From assembly GCF_017726655.1 (NCBI RefSeq), contig NZ_CP072308.1:992001-1056000 (forward strand): a DNA stretch of 64,000 nt, in the 5' to 3' direction. Positions 9,924 to 19,287 of the stretch are shown here, in pieces. Made by a program: the position numbers and the translations under genes. The DNA comes from Agrobacterium tumefaciens. Its GTDB lineage: Bacteria; Pseudomonadota; Alphaproteobacteria; Rhizobiales; Rhizobiaceae. The stretch's first letter is position 1. The number at the start of each line of letters is the position of its first letter. The notes under the pieces were generated by a model that ran no database searches, had not been told where the DNA came from, and saw only the letters and a program-made list of their open reading frames with translations.

Positions 9924-11144
9924 TCAGTTGTTTGCGGGTTTCTCCGCTTCGGCGCCGCCTGGCTGGCCATCCACGACAACATCGGGACTGGCGCCGGACG
10001 CGGCTTTCTCAGCCTCGATCTTGCGCCAGCGGCGCACATTGGCGTTGTGCTCTTCAAGCGTCTTGGCAAACACGTGACCGCCCGTGCCATCGGCAACGAA
10101 ATAGAGATCGTCGGTGCGCCATGGATTGGCGACCGCCTCAAGCGCTGCCCGGCCCGGATTGGCGATCGGAGACGGCGGCAGGCCCTTGATGACATAGGTG
10201 TTGAACGGCGTCTGCTTCTGCAAATCCGACTGATAGATCGGGCGGTCGGCCGGCTTGCCGTCACCACCGAACAGGCCGTAGATGATGGTCGGATCCGATT
10301 GCAGGCGCATGCCCTTCTTCAGCCGGTTGTAGAAGACGGACGCGACATGGGCGCGCTCGTCATCCTTGCCGGTTTCCTTTTCGACGATCGAGGCAAGCGT
10401 CACAAATTCCTCAACGGTCTTGATCGGCAGATCGGGATCGCGCCGTTCCCAGATCATGTCGATCAGCTTGTCCTGCGCAGCACTCATCTGATTGATGATT
10501 TCCTCGCGCTTGGTGCCGCGGGTGAAGCGGTAGGTATCCGGGCGCAGGCTGCCTTCCGGCGGCAAGGTGGCAGGAAGTTCACCATCCAGAACCTCGTCCG
10601 CGGCAAGGCGGGCAAACATCTGCTTGACCGTCAATCCCTCGGGCAGCGACACGGAATAAAGGATCGATTTGCCGGATTCGAGAAGGAGGAGAATATCCTT
10701 CATCGATGCGCCGGCCTTGATCTCGTATTCGCCGGTTTTCAGCGTCTGGTCCTTCTGCAGATAGCTGCCGGCCATCAGACGGAAAACGCGCGCGTTGGAG
10801 ATGATGTCGTTACGCTCCAGATTGTTGGCGATCTCGATGAGGCCCGCACCATTGCGCACGGTAAAATGGGTGTTGGTCTCGAGCGGACCAGGCTCCTGAA
10901 ACGCATTGATCATGTAATAGAAGGCCACGACAGCCAGCACACAGACGGCGACGGCAAGCGTCATCAGGAAGTTCAGGAAGATCACAAGCTGGCCGTGGGC
11001 CTTGCGCGAGCGCTTGGGCGGTGCGGGCACTTTTTCCGGCCGCAAGGCTTCCGTCGGGGATTTCGGGATGATCGGGCCGCGATTGCCTTCGGCCGAACCG
11101 TTCTGTCCGTATGGTCCCTGGCTGTTCTGGTTCGTGTCGCTCAC
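9924..11144 (-). CDS. mltG: Endolytic murein transglycosylase MltG
   Basis: Membrane-anchored lytic transglycosylase (YceG family) thought to cut nascent glycan strands and set their length. It has 406 residues: a cytoplasmic proline-rich N-terminus, one transmembrane helix (about residues 48-72, LVIFLNFLMTLAVAVCVLAVVAFY), a LysM-like subdomain, and the catalytic domain. The active-site glutamate is in SIVEKETGKDDERAHVAS, followed by the family motif MRLQSDPTIIYG. mltG next to fabF is common because acyl-carrier and cell-wall genes cluster in many bacteria. Confidence 0.93.
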   Translation of the reverse strand: MSDTNQNSQGPYGQNGSAEGNRGPIIPKSPTEALRPEKVPAPPKRSRKAHGQLVIFLNFLMTLAVAVCVLAVVAFYYMINAFQEPGPLETNTHFTVRNGAGLIEIANNLERNDIISNARVFRLMAGSYLQKDQTLKTGEYEIKAGASMKDILLLLESGKSILYSVSLPEGLTVKQMFARLAADEVLDGELPATLPPEGSLRPDTYRFTRGTKREEIINQMSAAQDKLIDMIWERRDPDLPIKTVEEFVTLASIVEKETGKDDERAHVASVFYNRLKKGMRLQSDPTIIYGLFGGDGKPADRPIYQSDLQKQTPFNTYVIKGLPPSPIANPGRAALEAVANPWRTDDLYFVADGTGGHVFAKTLEEHNANVRRWRKIEAEKAASGASPDVVVDGQPGGAEAEKPANN

Positions 11145-11467
11145 CGTCGGTCCTTTTCAGTTCGGCGTTGTCAGCGCTTTTTGCGCAGGTAATGCGGCAA
11201 AAACAGGTTCGGAATGTCTTCCTGCACCACATGTAGAAATCGTGAAGCCAATCGCTCGGCTTCGCGACCATCGTTTCGGACAAAGCCTGTTGAGGAGGCA
11301 GCATGCGGTTGGAGATAACCGCCATCCGCCTCCTGTAAACGACTACAATATCGGCCCGAAAACCGGAACGGCTTTTGCAGGCCGCAAAAGGTTCCTCCAA
11401 CGGAAGGAACGGTCCTGTCAGCACCCGGTGGGAGGGCGCGAAAGCGGCGGCGCAGCCGCCGCGATAA
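11145..11467. other. Gap between fabF and mltG, no gene seen
   Basis: A 323-nt stretch without a convincing reading frame. It holds a GC-rich stem-loop next to the fabF stop (11444-11462) and a weaker inverted repeat (GTTCCTCC...GGAAGGAAC, near 11391-11410). A minus-strand promoter for mltG may lie here, but I found no clear -35/-10 pair. Confidence 0.5.
11444..11462 (-). terminator. Probable terminator after fabF
   Basis: On the minus strand GCGGCGGC pairs with GCCGCCGC around TGC, immediately after the fabF stop, followed by TTTCG. The stem is strong but the U-tract is short, so termination may be partial. Confidence 0.45.
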
Positions 11468-12730
11468 TCAGGCTTCGTAACGGCGCAGCACGAGGGAGGC
11501 GTTGGTGCCGCCAAAGCCGAAGGAGTTCGAGAGCGCCACGTTGACCTGTCGCTTGCGCGCCTTGTGCGGCACCAGGTCGATCTTGGTCTCAACATCGGGA
11601 TTGTCGAGGTTGAGCGTCGGCGGAACGACGTTGTCGCGAATTGCAAGCGTTGCGAAGATCGCCTCGATTGCACCGGCGGCGCCGAGCAGATGGCCGGTGG
11701 CCGACTTGGTGGACGACATGGAGATCTTCGATGCCGATTCGCCGACAAGGCGCTCGACCGCACCAAGCTCGATCGTATCAGCCATGGTCGAGGTGCCGTG
11801 GGCGTTGATGTAGTCGATATCATCAGGCGTCAGGCCCGCCCGCTTCAGCGCCATCGACATGCAGCGATAGGCGCCTTCGCCGTCTTCGGATGGCGCCGTG
11901 ATGTGATAGGCGTCACCGGAAAGGCCGTAACCAACCACTTCCGCATAAATCTTAGCGCCGCGCGCCTTGGCGTGCTCCAGCTCCTCCAGAACGACGATGC
12001 CAGCACCCTCACCCATGACGAAACCATCGCGGTCGCGGTCATAGGGGCGCGAGGCCTTTTCCGGATTGTCGTTATGCTGGGTGGAAAGTGCCTTGCAGGC
12101 GGCAAAACCGGCAAGCGCGATACGGCAAACCGGCGATTCGGCGCCGCCGGCGACCATGACGTCGGCATCGCCAAGCGCGATCAGCCGGGCTGCGTCGCCA
12201 ATGGCATGTGCGCCGGTCGAGCAGGCGGTCACGACAGCGTGGTTCGGTCCGCGCAGCTTGTGACGGATGGAAACCTGGCCGGATACAAGATTGATCAGAC
12301 GGCCGGGAATGAAAAAGGGTGAAATGCGGCGCGGGCCCTTGTCGCGAAGCGTATAGCCCGCCTCGACAATGCCTTCCAGACCACCGATGCCGGAGCCGAT
12401 CAGAACGCCGGTCGCTATCTGGTCCTCGTCGGTTTCAGGATGCCAGTCTGCATCGGCAAGCGCCATGTCGGCGGCAGCCATGCCGTAGAGGATGAAGGGA
12501 TCGATCTTGCGCTGTTCCTTCGGCTCCATCCAGTCGTCGGCATTGAAGGTGCCGTTGGAACCATCGCCCACCGGAATGCGGCAGGCAATCTTTGCAGGAA
12601 GGTCTTCAACTTCGAATTCAGTCACGAGACGGGCGCCATTCTGGCCGGCAAGAAGCCGCTCCCAGGTCACTTCCGTCCCACATCCAAGAGGAGATACCAT
12701 GCCGGTACCGGTGATAACGACACGCCTCAT
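11468..12730 (-). CDS. fabF: Beta-ketoacyl-ACP synthase II (FabF)
   Basis: Condensing enzyme that elongates acyl-ACP with malonyl-ACP in type II fatty acid synthesis. The ATG at 12730 (MRRVVITGTGMVSPLG) gives 420 residues, the standard size; a longer frame reaching 12808 adds 26 unconserved residues. The nucleophile cysteine is in TACSTGAHAIG and the two catalytic histidines are in INAHGTSTMADT and TGHLLGAAG. It follows acpP in the fabD-fabG-acpP-fabF order. Confidence 0.96.
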   Translation of the reverse strand: MRRVVITGTGMVSPLGCGTEVTWERLLAGQNGARLVTEFEVEDLPAKIACRIPVGDGSNGTFNADDWMEPKEQRKIDPFILYGMAAADMALADADWHPETDEDQIATGVLIGSGIGGLEGIVEAGYTLRDKGPRRISPFFIPGRLINLVSGQVSIRHKLRGPNHAVVTACSTGAHAIGDAARLIALGDADVMVAGGAESPVCRIALAGFAACKALSTQHNDNPEKASRPYDRDRDGFVMGEGAGIVVLEELEHAKARGAKIYAEVVGYGLSGDAYHITAPSEDGEGAYRCMSMALKRAGLTPDDIDYINAHGTSTMADTIELGAVERLVGESASKISMSSTKSATGHLLGAAGAIEAIFATLAIRDNVVPPTLNLDNPDVETKIDLVPHKARKRQVNVALSNSFGFGGTNASLVLRRYEA

Positions 12731-12894
12731 CGCCAATGCTCCGCCCTTATCCAAATCATCGGTCGTCGCAGCGATCCGGCCAGGCCATGGCCGCAGACCC
12801 CGGAACAACCGTAGAAAACGCAGGCATCAAAGCCCGCCGGTTCACGCGTCTGAAATCAACGCCGCAACGGCGTGTTTCGCCCGCACATAAAGCA

Positions 12895-12917
12895 TTGGCC
12901 CGGACATGCCGGGCCAA
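12895..12917 (-). terminator. Stem-loop between acpP and fabF
   Basis: A perfect 9-bp stem (TTGGCCCGG / CCGGGCCAA, 5-nt loop) lies 37-59 nt downstream of the acpP stop, followed on the minus strand by TGCTTTA. It is probably a partial terminator or 3' stabiliser that lets the acpP message exceed that of fabF. The rest of 12731-12953 shows nothing else clear. Confidence 0.45.
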
Positions 12918-12953
12918 GACGGGAAGATAGTTCACCTTCCCGATGAAGGTCGA

Positions 12954-13190
12954 TCAGGCCTGGGCCTTTTCGATGAACTTGACGGCGTCGCCGACAGTCA
13001 GGATCGAGTCAGCTGCGTCGTCGGGGATCTCAACGCCGAATTCTTCTTCGAAAGCCATGACCAGTTCAACGGTGTCGAGCGAATCAGCGCCCAGATCGTC
13101 AATGAAGCTGGCGCCTTCAACAACCTTGTCGGCGTCAACGCCAAGATGATCAATTACAATTTTCTTTACGCGTTCTGCGATATCGCTCAT
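12954..13190 (-). CDS. acpP: Acyl carrier protein
   Basis: Carrier of growing acyl chains on a 4'-phosphopantetheine arm. The ATG at 13190 ([10 protein letters not shown]) gives exactly 78 residues; an upstream in-frame start would add 15 residues not seen in the family. The prosthetic-group serine is in [10 protein letters not shown], and the protein is strongly acidic as expected. It lies between fabG and fabF. Confidence 0.97.
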   Translation of the reverse strand: MSDIAERVKKIVIDHLGVDADKVVEGASFIDDLGADSLDTVELVMAFEEEFGVEIPDDAADSILTVGDAVKFIEKAQA

Positions 13191-13537
13191 GTCGGTTTCC
13201 TCGACCTTTATTTTGAAGGGAATGCCTCTCGGCACCCTGCCCTGTTAGAAGCCCTCGTGCGCCGTTCAAATCCGGCACCGCTGGCAAACCCGTTCAACCC
13301 GGTCCAAGCTAGACATCGTCACGCAAAACCGCAACGGCTTCCTGTCTCTCCGGGACGACTGTTCACAGTCTTGGCCCGCTTAACATGGTTTCAATCGGTC
13401 GAAAAGCCTGAAAACGCGCTAAGCACAGCGTATGACAGGCAATTTCCCCGAAAACCAGCAGCGGGGCCTTGCGGCGCAAGCCACCATAGAAGGTGCTTAA
13501 AGAGCGCCGCAATCCATTTATGACGGCCGCAAGGGCG
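13191..13537. other. Gap between fabG and acpP: acpP leader and possible promoter
   Basis: A 347-nt stretch without a gene on either strand. On the minus strand TTGAAC (13264-13269) and TAACAG (13242-13247), 16 bp apart, could form a sigma-70 promoter for acpP about 50 nt before its ATG. A separate acpP promoter would fit its high expression, but the match to consensus is only moderate. Confidence 0.35.
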
Positions 13538-14275
13538 TCAGATCATCGCCATGCCGCCGTTGACGTGCAGTGTCTGGCCGGTCATGTAGCCCGCCTCGTT
13601 GGAAGCAAGGTAAAGGACGGCCGATGCAACTTCGGCGCCGGTGCCCATGCGCTTCATGGGAATGGCGCCCATGATCGCGTCTTTCTGCTTGTCGTTCAGC
13701 TTGCCGGTCATCGCGCTTTCGATGAAGCCCGGCGCCACGCAGTTGACGGTGACGTTGCGGGTGGCGATTTCTTGCGCCAGCGACTTGGAAAAACCGATCA
13801 TGCCGGCCTTGGAGGCGCAATAGTTCGCCTGGCCGGGATTGCCGGTAACACCGACGATGGAAGTGATGTTGATGATGCGACCGAAACGGCGGCGCATCAT
13901 CGGATGCGTCAGTTCGCGCGTCAGGCGGAACATCGCCGTCAGGTTCACTTCGATGACATTGTCCCAGTCCTCGTCGCTCATACGCACGAAAAGGCCATCC
14001 TTGGTGATGCCGGCATTGTTGACGAGGATGTCGACGCCTTCCAGCTCGGCTTCGGCCTTTTCGCCGAGCGCCTTGACTTCAGCGCGATCGGCAAGGTTGG
14101 CCGGGAAAATCTTGACGCGATCGCCAAGTTCAGCCGCCAGCGCCTCGAGCTTTTCAACGCGCGTGCCGTGCAGGCCGACGGTTGCGCCCTGTTTGTGCAA
14201 AAGGCGGGCGATTTCTTCGCCGATGCCGCCGGTCGCGCCGGTTACGAGAGCCTTGCGGCCTGTCAGATCTAACAT
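13538..14275 (-). CDS. fabG: 3-oxoacyl-ACP reductase FabG
   Basis: NADPH-dependent reductase of the fatty acid elongation cycle, a short-chain dehydrogenase of 245 residues. Visible motifs are TGATGGIGEE (nucleotide-binding glycine motif), NNAGIT, the catalytic YCASKAG (Tyr-x3-Lys), and the C-terminal VNGGMAMI typical of FabG. It lies 84 nt downstream of fabD, and the genome order here supports FabG rather than another SDR. Confidence 0.95.
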   Translation of the reverse strand: MLDLTGRKALVTGATGGIGEEIARLLHKQGATVGLHGTRVEKLEALAAELGDRVKIFPANLADRAEVKALGEKAEAELEGVDILVNNAGITKDGLFVRMSDEDWDNVIEVNLTAMFRLTRELTHPMMRRRFGRIINITSIVGVTGNPGQANYCASKAGMIGFSKSLAQEIATRNVTVNCVAPGFIESAMTGKLNDKQKDAIMGAIPMKRMGTGAEVASAVLYLASNEAGYMTGQTLHVNGGMAMI

Positions 14276-14359
14276 GTCCTATTCCTTCTTTAGAGCTTCG
14301 GACTGAAATTGGTGAGCGTTGTTGCGCCCCGAGAAGTATTGCCGCGGAGGAGTTCCGCC

Positions 14360-15304
14360 TCAGCTGATAAGCGTGGCGAGAAGCTGGTCGATATCGGCAG
14401 CACCGTTGACGGCGACGCCAGTCACCGTCTTGTCGATGCGGCGGGCAAGGCCCGTCAGCACCTTGCCGGAACCGATCTCATAAAGCTGTGTGACGTTGTT
14501 GGCAGCGAACCATTCCACCGTCTCGCGCCAGCGCACCTGGCCCGTTACCTGCTCAACCAGGAGGCCGGCGATCTCGTTGGCATCGGAAACGGGAGCGGCG
14601 CGCACATTGGCGATGACAGGCACGACAGGATCGTGCTTTTCAACTTTCGCCAGCGCCTCGCGCATCGCGTCTGCCGCCGGCGCCATCAGCGCGGAATGGA
14701 AGGGCGCGGAAACCGGCAGCATGATGGCGCGTTTGGCGCCCTTCTCGGATGCGATTGCCGCTGCCTTTTCGACGGCGGCCTTGCTGCCGGAAATAACCAG
14801 CTGGCCGCCGCCATTGTCGTTGGCGATCTGGCACACGCCGAGAATGCCGGCCTCGTCGCAAATGGCGGAAACGGCATCGTGCTCAAGCCCGATAATCGCA
14901 GCCATTGCGCCCTCACCCACCGGAACGGCGGCCTGCATGGCATTGCCGCGGATGCGAAGCAGACGGGCGGTATCGGCAACCGAGAAGGTGCCGGCGGCGC
15001 AGAGCGCCGAATATTCGCCGAGGGAGTGGCCCGCGACATAGGAGACCGTATCGGACAGTTTTAATCCGCGCGCCTCAAGAACGCGCATGACCGCCATGGA
15101 GACGGCCATGAGCGCCGGCTGGGCGTTGGCCGTCAGCGTCAGGGTCTCTTCCGGGCCGTTCCACATGATGTCGGAAAGCTTCTGGTCGAGCGCGTCGTCG
15201 ACTTCCTGAAACACGGCGCGTGCTTCCGGATAGCTATCCGCAAGCTCCTTGCCCATGCCAACAGCCTGGCTGCCCTGACCGGGAAATGTGAATGCAATAC
15301 CCAT
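14360..15304 (-). CDS. fabD: Malonyl-CoA:ACP transacylase FabD
   Basis: Transfers malonyl from CoA to ACP to start chain elongation. The ATG at 15304 (MGIAFTFPGQGSQ) gives 314 residues; a frame reaching 15355 adds 17 unconserved residues. FPGQGSQ, the nucleophile GHSLGEYSAL (Ser), and the catalytic histidine in SAPFHSALM are all present. It is the first gene of the minus-strand fab cluster; the aldo/keto reductase diverges 224 nt away, and no clear promoter pair stands out in that gap. Confidence 0.95.
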   Translation of the reverse strand: MGIAFTFPGQGSQAVGMGKELADSYPEARAVFQEVDDALDQKLSDIMWNGPEETLTLTANAQPALMAVSMAVMRVLEARGLKLSDTVSYVAGHSLGEYSALCAAGTFSVADTARLLRIRGNAMQAAVPVGEGAMAAIIGLEHDAVSAICDEAGILGVCQIANDNGGGQLVISGSKAAVEKAAAIASEKGAKRAIMLPVSAPFHSALMAPAADAMREALAKVEKHDPVVPVIANVRAAPVSDANEIAGLLVEQVTGQVRWRETVEWFAANNVTQLYEIGSGKVLTGLARRIDKTVTGVAVNGAADIDQLLATLIS

Positions 15305-15528
15305 GGGATGTCGTCCTTCTTGTCTGGCCTTGCCTCTATTCTTGTCGACTTCCATTCACATTCCCGCCAGCGAAGTCAAGGCTTGAGGCTGTCTGCCGGC
15401 CTGGTGTCAGGGGTTTTGTCGTGCTGTTTTCCCCTTTCTTTTCATCATATTTTTTCTTGCACTGCGGCAAATCCCCATTACTTTCACCCCACCTTCCAAA
15501 CTATCTGGCCAAGCACCGGGACATTTCC

Positions 15529-16572
15529 ATGAAACAGAGACTATTGGGCCGCACGGGTATTTCCGTGTCTGAAATCTGCCTCGGCACCATGACGTGGGGC
15601 ACGCAGAACACCGAAGCCGAAGCGCATGCGCAGATGGATTACGCCATCGAAAACGGCGTCAACTTCTTCGATACGGCAGAGCTATACCCCACCACGCCCG
15701 TTTCCGCCGAAACGCAGGGTCGGACCGAAGAGTATATCGGGACATGGTTTGAAAAGAGCGGCAAGCGCGATCAGGTCGTGCTCGCCACCAAGGTTGCCGG
15801 CTCAGGACGCGATTACATTCGTGGCGGTCGCGATATCGATGCCGCCGCGATCCGCGAGGCTGTCGACACCAGCCTCCAGCGCCTGAAGACCGACTATATC
15901 GACCTCTACCAAATCCACTGGCCGAATCGCGGCACCTATCATTTCCGTGGCGCATGGAGCTTTGACGCGTCCGGTCAGGATACCAAGCGCACGATCGCCG
16001 AAGTCACCGAGAAACTCGAAACGCTCGGCGAACTGGTAAAGGCCGGTAAAATCCGCGCCATCGGCCTTTCCAACGAAAGCGCGTGGGGGACGCAGAAATA
16101 TATCGACATCGCAGACGCCAGGGGCCTGCCGCGCGTCGCCACCATCCAGAACGAGTATAACCTGCTCTATCGCAGCTTCGATCTCGACATGGCTGAAGTC
16201 GCCCACCACGAAAATGTCGGGCTGCTCGCCTATTCGCCGCTGGCGGCAGGGCTGCTGACCGGCAAATACCAGAATGGCGCCCGCCCCGCCGGCTCACGCG
16301 GCACCATCAACCAGGACCTCGGCGGCCGCCTACAGCCGCATCAGGAAGCCCCGGTCAAGGCCTATCTGGAGCTTGCCGCCCAGCATGGCATCGATCCGGC
16401 AAAACTCGCCATCGCCTTCTGCCTGACGCGCCCCTTCATGGCCTCCGTCATCATCGGCGCCACCACCATGGAGCAGCTGAAGACCGATATTGCGGCTGCG
16501 GATGTGACGCTTTCGGATGAGGTGCTAAAGGCCATCGCAGCGATCCACCGGCAGTATCCGATGCCGATCTGA
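15529..16572 (+). CDS. Aldo/keto reductase, Tas-like
   Basis: Predicted NADP(H)-dependent reductase of the AKR superfamily, 347 residues from the ATG at 15529 (MKQRLLGRTGISVSEICLGTMTWG). An upstream in-frame extension crosses a Cys/Phe-rich stretch with no conservation and overlaps fabD. The catalytic Asp and Tyr (FDTAELYP), Lys (ATKVAG) and His (QIHWPNRG) are visible. The opening and the PVSAETQGRTEEYIG insert are very like E. coli Tas. Substrate is unknown. Confidence 0.88.
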   Translation: MKQRLLGRTGISVSEICLGTMTWGTQNTEAEAHAQMDYAIENGVNFFDTAELYPTTPVSAETQGRTEEYIGTWFEKSGKRDQVVLATKVAGSGRDYIRGGRDIDAAAIREAVDTSLQRLKTDYIDLYQIHWPNRGTYHFRGAWSFDASGQDTKRTIAEVTEKLETLGELVKAGKIRAIGLSNESAWGTQKYIDIADARGLPRVATIQNEYNLLYRSFDLDMAEVAHHENVGLLAYSPLAAGLLTGKYQNGARPAGSRGTINQDLGGRLQPHQEAPVKAYLELAAQHGIDPAKLAIAFCLTRPFMASVIIGATTMEQLKTDIAAADVTLSDEVLKAIAAIHRQYPMPI

Positions 16573-16603
16573 CGATGAAACGGCGCGCTTATTCGCCTCC
16601 GCC

Positions 16604-16632
16604 CTTGCATTCCGGGCAAAAATCCGTATAAG
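16604..16632 (+). promoter_or_regulatory. Sigma-70 promoter for rpsF operon
   Basis: CTTGCA (16604-16609) and TATAAG (16627-16632) are separated by exactly 17 bp, a near-consensus promoter for this group of bacteria. Transcription would start near 16640, giving a leader of about 220 nt before rpsF. Confidence 0.65.
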
Positions 16633-16639
16633 CGCGCTG

Positions 16640-16860
16640 TTCACAACACTCGGTCCAATTGGCTGGTGGCTGAACGGAGGGCTGGTTCCGGTGACGGAAC
16701 AGCAGGAACCATAAGGTTTTTCCGGCCTCCCGTGTCTCCGCTCTCGACCGTCTCGAACAACGCTTTTCTTGCTTTAAGGCTTACGCCTTTTCAGGAGCAG
16801 TCGTTGAGGCTTAGCGCCGTTGCCGGGTGAAGGACGAAACGCAAGAAAGGCAAAGCTTAA
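16640..16860 (+). promoter_or_regulatory. Long structured leader of rpsF
   Basis: Untranslated leader of the rpsF-rpsR-DUF2232-rplI operon. It contains a hairpin GTTCCG-GTGA-CGGAAC and further GC-rich inverted segments (GGCTTACGCC; GAGGCTTAGCGCC). S6:S18 complexes repress their own operon through a leader structure in many bacteria, so autoregulation is plausible. I cannot verify that the known S6:S18 motif is present. Confidence 0.4.
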
Positions 16861-17292
16861 ATGGCTCTTTACGAACACATCTTCCTTGCCCGGCAGGATA
16901 TTTCTGCCCAGCAGGTCGACGCACTTGTCGAGCAGTACAAGGGCGTTATCGAATCGTTCGGCGGCAAAGTCGGACGCATCGAGAACTGGGGTCTGAAGTC
17001 CCTCACCTACCGCATCAAGAAGAACCGCAAGGCTCACTACGCTCTCATGGACATCGACGCTCCGGCGGCCGCCATCCACGAAGTCGAGCGCCAGATGCGC
17101 ATCAACGAAGACGTTCTTCGCTACATGACCATCGCCGTCGAAGCCCACGAAGAAGGCCCGTCCGCGATGATGCAGAAGCGCGATCGTGACGACCGTCCGC
17201 GCCGCGATGGCGACCGTCCGGACCGTGGCCCGCGTGAAGATCGCGGTCCCCGCGAAGACCGTCCGCGCCGTCCGCGCGAAGACCGTGCATAA
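16861..17292 (+). CDS. rpsF: 30S ribosomal protein S6
   Basis: Small-subunit protein that pairs with S18 on the platform. The 143 residues begin [14 protein letters not shown]; residues 1-100 form the conserved fold ([12 protein letters not shown] motif). The last 40 or so residues are a low-complexity tail of repeated DRPR, DRGPRED and RPRED units, longer than the acidic tail of E. coli S6. It heads the S6-S18-DUF2232-L9 operon. Confidence 0.97.
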   Translation: MALYEHIFLARQDISAQQVDALVEQYKGVIESFGGKVGRIENWGLKSLTYRIKKNRKAHYALMDIDAPAAAIHEVERQMRINEDVLRYMTIAVEAHEEGPSAMMQKRDRDDRPRRDGDRPDRGPREDRGPREDRPRRPREDRA

Positions 17293-17305
17293 GGAGAATT
17301 GACCA

Positions 17306-17554
17306 ATGGCTGACGCATCCTCTTCCCAGGCACGCCGCCCGTTCCACCGCCGTCGCAAGACGTGCCCCTTTTCCGGCGCAAACGCTCCGAAGATCGATTA
17401 CAAGGACGTACGTCTCCTGCAGCGCTACATTTCTGAGCGCGGCAAGATCGTTCCTTCCCGCATCACGGCCGTTTCCCAGAAGAAGCAGCGCGAACTCGCC
17501 CAGGCGATCAAGCGCGCCCGTTTCCTCGGCCTTCTGCCCTACGTCGTAGCGTAA
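17306..17554 (+). CDS. rpsR: 30S ribosomal protein S18
   Basis: Platform protein binding S6, 82 residues, near the usual length. The conserved [15 protein letters not shown] and RIVPSRI-like ([11 protein letters not shown]) segments and the [11 protein letters not shown] end are seen. It starts 14 nt after rpsF with an AAGGAG ribosome site. Confidence 0.97.
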   Translation: MADASSSQARRPFHRRRKTCPFSGANAPKIDYKDVRLLQRYISERGKIVPSRITAVSQKKQRELAQAIKRARFLGLLPYVVA

Positions 17555-17562
17555 TGAATTGA

Positions 17563-17594
17563 AGCGAGGCTGCGCTCGGCGCGGCCTCGCTTTT
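17563..17594 (+). terminator. Terminator or attenuator after rpsR
   Basis: AGCGAGGC pairs with GCCTCGCT across a 13-nt loop, followed by TTT. It probably terminates part of the transcription so that the DUF2232 gene and rplI are separately tuned. Confidence 0.6.
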
Positions 17595-17700
17595 CCAGAT
17601 CCTTCCGCGTTGGGCGCGGATCGATACCATAAAACCCATGTTGGGGATGAGGCTCTCAGGAGCGATCCTCTAACTGCTTAAGTTTCAGCAGGACAGCGAA

Positions 17701-18675
17701 GTGCAAAAGTTCAACCAGACAGTGCTGATAGCAGGCGTTCTCGCCGGCATATGCGCCGCGTTTCTGACGCTTGGCGCCACCGCACAGTCGTCTTTTTCCT
17801 TCCTGCTTTATGCCGGTTCCGCCATGCCGATCCTCGTCGCAGGCATGGGCTGGGGCAATCGCGCAGCTATCGTTGCCATCGTCACCGCCGCCATTATCGG
17901 CGCGCTGGTGATGTCGCCGCTTTTTGCCCTGACGATCGCGATCTTTACGCTGATCCCGGCGGGTTGGCTTTCGCATCTGGCCAATCTGGCGCGCCCGGCC
18001 TCCGAACTTGGCGGACCGGATGACCTGCTTGCCTGGTATCCCCTGTCCGGCATCGTGCTGCACCTGTGCATTCTGATTTCGGTCGCCGTCGTCATTCTCG
18101 GGTGGATGATCGGCTACGGGCCTGATCTCGTCGCGCGTCTGATAGACGTGATTATGACCTCGGTTCAGAACAGCGAACCGCTGTTTGAACCCGATGTCGA
18201 GGGGCTGGCGCGGGCGAAGTCCATGTTTGTCCTGACGCTGCCGATCGTTCAGGGTGGTCTCTGGGTTATCCTTCTGTTTGCGGCCTATTATTTCGCGACC
18301 CGGTTGGTCGGCGCCTTCGGCAAGGGTCTGCGCCCGCGCGAGGATATTCCGGCCGCATTGCGCATGCATCGCAACGCGATCTTCATTTTCCTCGCAGGCA
18401 TTCTTGCAATGTTTTTCGGCGGTGTCGCGGCCATGGTCGGCGCAGTCGTCTGCGGCACCTTCGGCGCGGGCTTCCTGATGGCGGGTTACGCCTCGCTGCA
18501 TAAAAAAGCGCGCGGAAAGGACTGGCGCCTGCCAGTTCTCATCCTCGCTTATCTCTCGGCGGTCTTTGTCTTTCCGCTGTTCATCATTCTCGTGTTCGGC
18601 CTCAGCGACGTGCGCAGCACGATCTCCCTGACGCCGGCACGGAAAACAGACACTACGAACGAAACCAACAACTAG
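17701..18675 (+). CDS. DUF2232 multi-pass membrane protein
   Basis: Unknown function. The 324 residues contain about eight hydrophobic segments (near 7-29, 37-56, 60-86, 112-140, 182-210, 230-262, 275-300), consistent with the DUF2232 family of integral membrane proteins. Members lie between rpsR and rplI across Rhizobiales, as here. Start is GTG at 17701 after an AGGAC ribosome site. The rplI start follows after 14 nt, so it is cotranscribed with a ribosomal gene, but no ribosomal role is established. Confidence 0.8.
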   Translation: MQKFNQTVLIAGVLAGICAAFLTLGATAQSSFSFLLYAGSAMPILVAGMGWGNRAAIVAIVTAAIIGALVMSPLFALTIAIFTLIPAGWLSHLANLARPASELGGPDDLLAWYPLSGIVLHLCILISVAVVILGWMIGYGPDLVARLIDVIMTSVQNSEPLFEPDVEGLARAKSMFVLTLPIVQGGLWVILLFAAYYFATRLVGAFGKGLRPREDIPAALRMHRNAIFIFLAGILAMFFGGVAAMVGAVVCGTFGAGFLMAGYASLHKKARGKDWRLPVLILAYLSAVFVFPLFIILVFGLSDVRSTISLTPARKTDTTNETNN

Positions 18676-18689
18676 AAAGGATCAAGAAG

Positions 18690-19265
18690 ATGGACGTTAT
18701 TCTTCTCGAACGCATCAACAAGCTCGGCCAGATGGGCGAAACCGTCAAGGTTCGCGACGGCTATGCCCGTAACTTCCTGCTGCCGCAGGGCAAGGCGCTG
18801 CGCGCCAACGCTGCCAACAAGACCCGTTTCGAAACCGAGCGCGCAACGCTCGAAGCTCGTAACCTTGAGCGCAAGTCGGAAGCCCAGAAGGTTGCCGAAG
18901 CCCTCGAAGGCAAGTCCTTCATAGTTGTCCGTTCGGCTGGCGAAACCGGTCAGCTGTACGGTTCCGTTGCTGCCCGCGACGTCGTTGAAATCCTGGCTGC
19001 CGAAGGCTTCAACATCGGCCGCAACCAGGTCGAGCTGAACACGCCGATCAAGACCATCGGTCTGCACAACGTTACCCTTCACCTGCACGCCGAAGTCGAA
19101 CTGCAGGTCGAGCTGAACGTTGCCCGTTCGGCTGAAGAAGCTGAGCGTCAGGCCAAGGGCGAAAGCCTCACCTCCGCTGACGCCATCTACGGCGTTGACG
19201 AAGACGCGCTGCGTCCGGAAGACTTCTTCGACCCGGAAGCCGACAACGACGGCGACGACGAGTAA
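18690..19265 (+). CDS. rplI: 50S ribosomal protein L9
   Basis: Large-subunit protein at the base of the L1 stalk. It starts [32 protein letters not shown], the conserved N-domain, followed by the long helix and C-domain. At 191 residues it is about 40 longer than E. coli L9 because of an acidic tail ([19 protein letters not shown]) usual in Rhizobiales. An AGGATCAAG-type ribosome site precedes the ATG. Confidence 0.97.
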   Translation: MDVILLERINKLGQMGETVKVRDGYARNFLLPQGKALRANAANKTRFETERATLEARNLERKSEAQKVAEALEGKSFIVVRSAGETGQLYGSVAARDVVEILAAEGFNIGRNQVELNTPIKTIGLHNVTLHLHAEVELQVELNVARSAEEAERQAKGESLTSADAIYGVDEDALRPEDFFDPEADNDGDDE

Positions 19266-19287
19266 GATCTGGCCTAACGGTCAAAAG

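Noticed and set aside
10047..11192. Plus-strand open frame opposite mltG
   Set aside because: No recognisable family and it mirrors mltG codons.
12906..13523. Plus-strand open frame over acpP and the following gap
   Set aside because: Covers the well-defined acpP on the minus strand; composition unlike a protein.
15292..15528. Extended N-terminus for the aldo/keto reductase
   Set aside because: Overlaps the fabD start and has no AKR similarity; the ATG at 15529 starts the conserved sequence.
16573..16860. tRNA or small RNA gene before rpsF
   Set aside because: No cloverleaf or T-loop GTTCGAATC-type sequence; better explained as the rpsF leader.
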